Part shown: positions 6,596 to 10,960 of the stretch, piece after piece | How the letters are laid out: each line of letters begins with the position of its first letter | How positions within the stretch are numbered: position 1 is the first letter of the stretch | Assembly (NCBI GenBank): GCA_015222755.1 | Contig: JADFVX010000105.1 | Coordinates: 1 to 10,960 of the forward strand | Reading direction: 5' to 3' | DNA: 10,960 bases | DNA from: Pseudomonadota bacterium | GTDB lineage: Bacteria; Desulfobacterota; JADFVX01 | Translations under genes and position numbers: made by a program | The notes under the pieces: generated by a model | What the model saw: only the letters and a program-made list of their open reading frames with translations | Told to the model about the DNA's origin: nothing | Databases searched by the model: none

Positions 6596-7807
6596 ATGCC
6601 AGTATACAGATATAAAGCAGGTAACGACCAGGGAGTGGTCGTGGAAAAAGAGGCGACGGCAAAAAGTCCTGAAGCACTGCGAGGGCAGCTTGAAGACAAA
6701 GGCTGGTTTGTCTACCATGTCACAGCCAGGGGAGTATCGCTGCGTGGCCACGGGCTGACACTAAAAGGAAAGAGGGTTAAAACTTCTGAATTTATTGTCT
6801 TTAACCAGGAGCTTTCAGCATTGCTCAAAGCGGGGCTTACGGTGGTAAGTTCACTTGAAACCCTGGCTGAAAAAGAGGAGAACAGCTATTTTAGAGAGGT
6901 GCTGGAAGGTGTTACAATTGCCGTAAAGGAGGGGGCCGACCTCTCTGAGGCCATGAGCAAAACGTCGACTTTGTTTACCGGACTCTACACGGCATCGATA
7001 AGTGCAGGCGAAAAAAGCGGCGACCTTGTCACTAATATTACAAGATATATCCGCTACATAAAGCGGGTGGAAGAACTAAAGAAAAAGGTCATAAGTGCTT
7101 CGATATACCCCGTCATCCTTCTCTTTGTTGCCCTTTTTGTAGTTTTTTTCCTTCTCCTCTACGTTGTTCCCTCGTTCAGCCAGATATTTCTCGACTCCGG
7201 AGCAGAGCTGCCCTTGCCAACAGTCATACTTATAACTATAACAGGCTTTCTAAAAGACAATATAGCTTTCATTGGCGGGGCCTTGCTGGGACTTTCAATA
7301 TTTTTCATCTCAACAAAAAATACGGACAGGGCAAAAAGAACCATGGATCATATAAAGGTATCAGCACCCTGGGTCGGTGAAACGGTAAAAAGGTATGCCG
7401 TAGCGAAGTTCAGCCGCACTCTTTCCACGATCCTTAAGAGCGGAACACCCCTTACCTCAGCCCTCCAACTGGCTGCAGGGACACTTGATAACAGCGTTCT
7501 CGAAGAAAAGATCCTGGCAACAGCAGAAAGGGTTAAAACGGGAGAGTCACTTGCCGGGGCCATGGAGGAAACAGGTATCATGCCTTCAACTGCATTGAAG
7601 ATGATCCTTGTGGGAGAATCAAGCGGCTCCCTTGACAGTATGTTTGAAAATATAGCGGAACTTTTTGAGGAAGAGGTAGACAGAAAGATAAATGTGCTTA
7701 CCACTATAATAGAACCCGTCCTGATGCTCGGGATGGGCCTTGTTGTTGCGCTCATTGTAGTTGCCATGTACCTGCCCATATTCAAGTTGGCAGGCGCTTC
7801 GGGATAA
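6596..7807 (+). CDS. pilC: PilC/GspF-family inner-membrane platform protein
   Basis: This 403-residue protein is the polytopic inner-membrane platform of a type IV pilus or type II secretion machine, which contacts the assembly ATPase and passes on its motion. It starts with the family-typical MPVYRYKA, and two T2SSF repeats follow: the first cytoplasmic helical bundle about residues 64-165 with SAGEKSG at 136-142, the second about 268-365 with VGESSG at 339-344. These are the paired Gly-Glu motifs of the family. Hydrophobic helices lie near 170-195, 207-240 and 367-395, giving the usual three-helix topology. Length matches PilC and GspF. ATG 6596 was chosen by homology to the family start; the nearest GGAG (6577-6580) is 15 bp away, so initiation may be weak. 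Whether it is a PilC or a GspF cannot be settled without the pilin and secretin genes; the PilM and PilN downstream favour the pilus naming. Confidence 0.92.
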   Translation: MPVYRYKAGNDQGVVVEKEATAKSPEALRGQLEDKGWFVYHVTARGVSLRGHGLTLKGKRVKTSEFIVFNQELSALLKAGLTVVSSLETLAEKEENSYFREVLEGVTIAVKEGADLSEAMSKTSTLFTGLYTASISAGEKSGDLVTNITRYIRYIKRVEELKKKVISASIYPVILLFVALFVVFFLLLYVVPSFSQIFLDSGAELPLPTVILITITGFLKDNIAFIGGALLGLSIFFISTKNTDRAKRTMDHIKVSAPWVGETVKRYAVAKFSRTLSTILKSGTPLTSALQLAAGTLDNSVLEEKILATAERVKTGESLAGAMEETGIMPSTALKMILVGESSGSLDSMFENIAELFEEEVDRKINVLTTIIEPVLMLGMGLVVALIVVAMYLPIFKLAGASG

Positions 7808-7813
7808 AAGAGA

Positions 7814-7842
7814 TTGAAAAGAGCCTCACTCTGGGCTAGAAT
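7814..7842 (+). promoter_or_regulatory. Sigma70-type promoter upstream of the PilB/GspE gene
   Basis: TTGAAA (7814-7819) and TAGAAT (7837-7842) are separated by exactly 17 bp, each with one mismatch to consensus, in the 87-bp gap after the pilC-like gene. The pilB start lies 52 bp downstream. It would allow the ATPase and PilM/PilN genes to be transcribed separately from the platform gene. A TATA-like GCCTTATAAA follows at 7851-7860. Confidence 0.55.
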
Positions 7843-7894
7843 GTAAAATTGCCTTATAAATTACAACCTTAAGGAAAACTGACTTTTTATAGAG

Positions 7895-9610
7895 ATGATG
7901 CAGGCAAGAAAAAAAATAGGTGGGCTTCTTGTTGAGGCTGGGTTTTTAACTGAGCAGCAGATAGAGACGGTGATTCCTCTTGTCAGGGAAAGTGGCAGGC
8001 GTTTTGGCGAAGTCTGCATAGAGGAAGGCCTTATAAATGAAGAACAGTTGGCCCTTGTCCTGGCAAGGCAAAGCGGACTTGATTATGTCGACCTGACAGA
8101 GTTCGACCCTGCCGAGGAGCTTATGGACTCTGTCTCCCTGAAGCATATGACGATGTACCTTTTTGCCCCTTATAAAATAGAGGCAGGTACATTGACTATA
8201 GCCGTTTCAGACCCGACTGACATAATGCTTCTCGATGAACTGGAGCTGCTTTTAGGTATGCAGTTTCACGTTGTTGTCGCCTCTAAAAAGGGAATCGAAA
8301 GAACAATAAAGCTATTTGAAGGCACGGGCAGGCTGGTGCAAGATGTCTCGGCAGGGATGGAACTCCAGCTCCTTAAGGAGACAGAAGAAGGCGAAGAGGT
8401 TCTTTCCGTAGAAAAAATCTCCACTGAAATGAGCCCCGTTGTCAAACTGATTGACTCGACTATTCTTAACGCGCTGGGCAGGCGGGCAAGCGATATCCAC
8501 ATTGAGTGTACCAGGACGGGAGTGGAGATAAAATACAGGATAGACGGTGTTCTTTACAGTGCCGCAGAACCATTGGACATGCAATATCAAAGTGCTATTA
8601 TCTCCCGCATCAAGGTAATGTCTGAACTGGATATATCGGAAAAGAGAGTCCCTCAGGACGGTCGCTTCAAACTGCGAATAAAGGGTCGCCCAATAGACTT
8701 CCGCGTATCCATAATACCCAGTATTTTCGGAGAAGACGCCGTCATAAGGATACTGGACAAAGAATCTATCGACGCCGAGATGTCTACACTTTCTCTTGAG
8801 TCAATAGGCTTTCACCGCGACGAGATAGACAGATTCCGCCGCATGATAAGGGAGCCATACGGAATGGTACTCGTTACCGGTCCCACAGGCAGCGGTAAGA
8901 CGACAACGCTCTATGCCGCCCTTACTGAGATAAACAGCAGCGAAGAAAAGATAATAACCATTGAAGACCCCGTTGAGTACAATCTTGAGGGCATAGTCCA
9001 GATACCTGTGAACGAGAAAAAGGGGCTCACCTTTGCAAAGGGGCTTCGCTCTGTACTGCGCCACGACCCGGACAAAATAATGGTTGGAGAGATCCGGGAT
9101 ATCGAGACGGCAGAGATCGCCATACAGTCTGCCTTAACAGGTCACCTGTTATTTACTACTGTGCATGCAAATAATGTATTTGATGTTTTAGGCCGTTTCC
9201 TCCACATGAAAATAGAGCCATACAACTTCGTATCTTCACTTAACTGCATCCTGGCACAGAGGCTGGTAAGAAAAATATGCGAAAAATGCAAAAAGGAAGT
9301 GAGTTATTCAGAGGAAGAACTGAAAGAGTCCGGCCTTGACCACAAAAAGCTCCAAACACACAAATTTTATGAGGGAAAGGGCTGTGTCGAGTGCAACCAT
9401 ACGGGATATAAGGGCCGCTCTGCCATCGTAGAACTGCTCGACCTTACAGATGACCTGCGTGAGATGATACTGGAAAAACATTCTGTGGCACGCCTTAAAA
9501 AGGCCGCCGCAGAAAAGGGGACGGTATTTTTGAGAGAAGCAGCAGTCCAGAAGTTTCTGGAAGGTGAAACCACTCTTAAGGAAATCAACAGGGTGACTTT
9601 TGTTGAGTGA
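7895..9610 (+). CDS. pilB: PilB/GspE-family assembly ATPase with N-terminal MshEN domain
   Basis: This 571-residue cytoplasmic hexameric ATPase powers pilus extension or pseudopilus assembly. The N-terminal 145 residues form an MshEN domain with two 24-residue motifs (7-30, starting KIGGLLVEAG; 36-59, starting RFGEVCIEEG and ending LARQ). The linker is followed by an N2 domain containing ASDIHIE, by Walker A GPTGSGKT 329-336, the Asp box (ITIEDPVEY), Walker B KIMVGEIRD 394-402 and the His box with H417 and H424 (TGHLLFTTVHANN). A four-cysteine zinc site, C462/C465 and C497/C500, precedes TGYKGR, as expected for the PilB/GspE clade and not for the retraction ATPase PilT. Start: ATG 7895 or the adjacent ATG 7898; only weak AGAG precedes them. 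It sits between the platform gene and pilM, with its own promoter. PilB versus GspE naming depends on genes outside the window. Confidence 0.94.
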   Translation: MMQARKKIGGLLVEAGFLTEQQIETVIPLVRESGRRFGEVCIEEGLINEEQLALVLARQSGLDYVDLTEFDPAEELMDSVSLKHMTMYLFAPYKIEAGTLTIAVSDPTDIMLLDELELLLGMQFHVVVASKKGIERTIKLFEGTGRLVQDVSAGMELQLLKETEEGEEVLSVEKISTEMSPVVKLIDSTILNALGRRASDIHIECTRTGVEIKYRIDGVLYSAAEPLDMQYQSAIISRIKVMSELDISEKRVPQDGRFKLRIKGRPIDFRVSIIPSIFGEDAVIRILDKESIDAEMSTLSLESIGFHRDEIDRFRRMIREPYGMVLVTGPTGSGKTTTLYAALTEINSSEEKIITIEDPVEYNLEGIVQIPVNEKKGLTFAKGLRSVLRHDPDKIMVGEIRDIETAEIAIQSALTGHLLFTTVHANNVFDVLGRFLHMKIEPYNFVSSLNCILAQRLVRKICEKCKKEVSYSEEELKESGLDHKKLQTHKFYEGKGCVECNHTGYKGRSAIVELLDLTDDLREMILEKHSVARLKKAAAEKGTVFLREAAVQKFLEGETTLKEINRVTFVE

Positions 9611-9616
9611 TTTATA

Positions 9617-10516
9617 GTGATTAAATTTACAGGGGTGAAACCCCGGGGCATCGCTATCTCCGAAGACGGGCTACGCTGGGTAGAACTGGACAGTGCGGAT
9701 GGGGATGCAGCGATTTCAGGATCAGCCTTTGAGCCTGTTCCGGCCGGCACTGTTGAGCCTAATTTTGCAAAGGAAAATATCAAAGACAGGGAACTGTTTA
9801 AAAAATGCCTTCTAAAGGCAATCCCTGAAGGTAAAAGAAGGGGTGATATTGCCCTCTCGTTGCCGGATCAGCTTGTCAGGATAGTTATACTTGACTTTGA
9901 CGAGCTGCCGCAAATAAGAAAAGAGGCTGAGAAGCTTATATTGTGGCGTATAAAGAAGATGCTCCCCATTTCAACGGAAGAGGCCCATATAGACTACTGT
10001 ATCACTGGCGAAAATGGAGATAAAATCCAGGTGCTGGCAGCCGTTGCCGCAAAAAAAGTCATCAGGGAATATGAAGACAGCCTCCGTGAAATAGGGCTGC
10101 GGCCAATACTTGTCGATATAGCCTCGCTAAATACCCTTTCGCTCTTCCTTGATGAGATAGAGGGAGATTCCATTTTTGTCGATATCTCCGGTGGGGAAGC
10201 TGTAGGCATTGCGCTTATGGCCGACAGGGAGTTGATTTTTTTCAGGAGCAAAGACCTTCAAGGTGATATAGAGCGGGTAGGACAGGAGATTGTATCAACT
10301 CTCACCTACCACAAAACAAGAATGCCGGACCTGCATATCAAGCGACTTTACCTGGCATGTCGCCAGAGTGACTATGAGGCAATCGAAAATGGTCTTAAAA
10401 ATGTCTTTGAAGGTGAAATCTGCCGCCTGAGCTTAACAGATCAGCTTAAAGACGGCTTACCCTCTGATAAAAAATCTGCTTTTTCCCCTGCAATAGGCGG
10501 GGCTATGAGGCTTTAG
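9617..10516 (+). CDS. pilM: PilM-like actin-fold protein of the pilus/secretion platform
   Basis: This 299-residue protein matches PilM, the cytoplasmic actin-like protein that binds the N-terminus of PilN; it is equivalent to the cytoplasmic part of GspL in type II secretion. Recognisable parts are the first phosphate-loop region GIAISEDGLRWVEL (residues 11-24), ALSLPDQLV near 76-84, the Pil-type RKEAEKLILWRIKKMLP segment near 100-116, QVLAAVAAKKVI, and the second phosphate region VDISGGEAVGIAL near 188-200. It is shorter than typical PilM (about 350), and the first loop lacks the usual DIGSSS pattern, having A-I-S-E-D-G instead, so nucleotide binding may be weakened. Start is GTG 9617, 6 bp after the pilB stop, with GAG at 9605-9607 as a weak ribosome site. 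It is followed after 3 bp by the PilN-like gene, a conserved neighbour order. Confidence 0.85.
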   Translation: MIKFTGVKPRGIAISEDGLRWVELDSADGDAAISGSAFEPVPAGTVEPNFAKENIKDRELFKKCLLKAIPEGKRRGDIALSLPDQLVRIVILDFDELPQIRKEAEKLILWRIKKMLPISTEEAHIDYCITGENGDKIQVLAAVAAKKVIREYEDSLREIGLRPILVDIASLNTLSLFLDEIEGDSIFVDISGGEAVGIALMADRELIFFRSKDLQGDIERVGQEIVSTLTYHKTRMPDLHIKRLYLACRQSDYEAIENGLKNVFEGEICRLSLTDQLKDGLPSDKKSAFSPAIGGAMRL

Positions 10517-10519
10517 AAT

Positions 10520-10960
10520 ATGAAGAAAAAGGGTTTCAACCTTTCCACATACTGGTATAGCGACAGGGGTTTACAATATAGCCTCTACCTTTTACTGCCC
10601 TTGCTTGTGCTCTTATTCACCTATGTAAACTATCAGTCTTTTGCGGCACTTAACAGTGAAAAAATGGCCTTATCCAGTAAGTTGCAGAGTGCAAGCTCGG
10701 AGCTTATAAAACTAAAAGCCGACTCAGGCCCTGCCCTTGATGACCTGGAGGCCACTTTGGACTCTGCTGCTAAAAAGGCGGAGGAGATAAACAAGATACT
10801 GAAAAGGAACGCCTTTTCCTGGAGTGAACTGCTCTACTCTCTTGAGAGCGCTTCCCCGGCAGGGATCTCCATCAAGAGAATAAAGCCCAGCTACAAGGAT
10901 AAAAAGATAAGGATCTCCGGTGTGGCAAAGGGACTGGTCTCTATTACAGATCTTGTAGAG
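10520..10960 (+). CDS. pilN: PilN-like inner-membrane protein, 5' part (continues past the window)
   Basis: The frame opens at ATG 10520, 3 bp after the pilM-like stop, and runs for 147 codons to the window edge without a stop. The layout is that of PilN: a short cytoplasmic N-terminus (residues 1-22), a single membrane helix about 23-39 (LLLPLLVLLFTYV), a periplasmic coiled coil about 45-90 rich in Lys, Glu, Leu and Ser, and then the PilN ferredoxin-like domain (FSWSELLYSLESASPAGISI). PilN joins PilM in the cytoplasm to PilO in the periplasm; its GspL counterpart does this in type II secretion. The N-terminal motif, usually INLLP, is here FNLST. A PilO-like gene would be expected immediately downstream. 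No strong ribosome site is visible, which fits coupling to the preceding gene. Confidence 0.85.
   Translation, partial: MKKKGFNLSTYWYSDRGLQYSLYLLLPLLVLLFTYVNYQSFAALNSEKMALSSKLQSASSELIKLKADSGPALDDLEATLDSAAKKAEEINKILKRNAFSWSELLYSLESASPAGISIKRIKPSYKDKKIRISGVAKGLVSITDLVE

Noticed and set aside
7348..7785. Antisense open frame of 145 codons inside the pilC-like gene
   Set aside because: Ser/Thr/Ile-rich shadow of a strongly supported gene; no ribosome site or motif seen.
9367..9783. Antisense open frame of 138 codons across the pilB/pilM junction
   Set aside because: It covers the zinc site and C-terminus of the ATPase and the PilM start on the other strand; composition is that of a shadow frame.

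Overview
The window carries eleven or twelve genes, all on the + strand and tightly packed. Moderate GC, frequent ATA, AGG and CTT codons, three multiheme c-type cytochromes with Sec or lipoprotein signals, and a PilB/PilC/PilM/PilN-type secretion apparatus suggest an anaerobic, respiratory, didermic bacterium of the Desulfobacterota/Desulfuromonadota or Nitrospirota type. This placement is inferred from gene content and codon habit; no rRNA or other marker is present.

Layout. (1) 1-1742: the tail of an unidentified gene overlaps by 8 bp the start of a Na+/phosphate cotransporter with a PhoU-like tail. (2) 1743-2806: a 142-bp gap holds a near-consensus sigma70 promoter (TTGACA-N17-TAAAAT). 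It is followed by a Dpm1-like polyprenol-phosphate glycosyltransferase and a 61-residue two-helix membrane protein. (3) 2808-6510: a redox envelope cassette made of a six-blade NHL propeller with a lipoprotein-like signal, a tetraheme cytochrome, a cytochrome with seven CXXCH motifs plus one CX3CH, then a GC-rich hairpin and a small lipoprotein cytochrome with three CXXCH plus one CX3CH. (4) 6511-10960: a type IV pilus / type II secretion inner-membrane platform: PilC/GspF, a second good promoter (TTGAAA-N17-TAGAAT), PilB/GspE with an N-terminal MshEN domain, a short divergent PilM, and the first 147 codons of a PilN-like protein.

Working together (inference): the cytochromes and the NHL protein look like periplasmic or outer-membrane electron-transfer parts. 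The downstream apparatus would power a pilus, pseudopilus or secretion channel. Side-by-side placement of 14 CXXCH motifs (plus two CX3CH candidates) and such a machine resembles loci linked to extracellular electron transfer in Geobacter-like bacteria, where atypical type II secretion/pseudopilin systems support reduction of insoluble acceptors. The machine is unusual in its gene order (C-B-M-N), in the degenerate nucleotide-binding motif of PilM, and in the altered N-terminal motif of PilN. I see no tRNA, rRNA, CRISPR array, insertion sequence or integrase.
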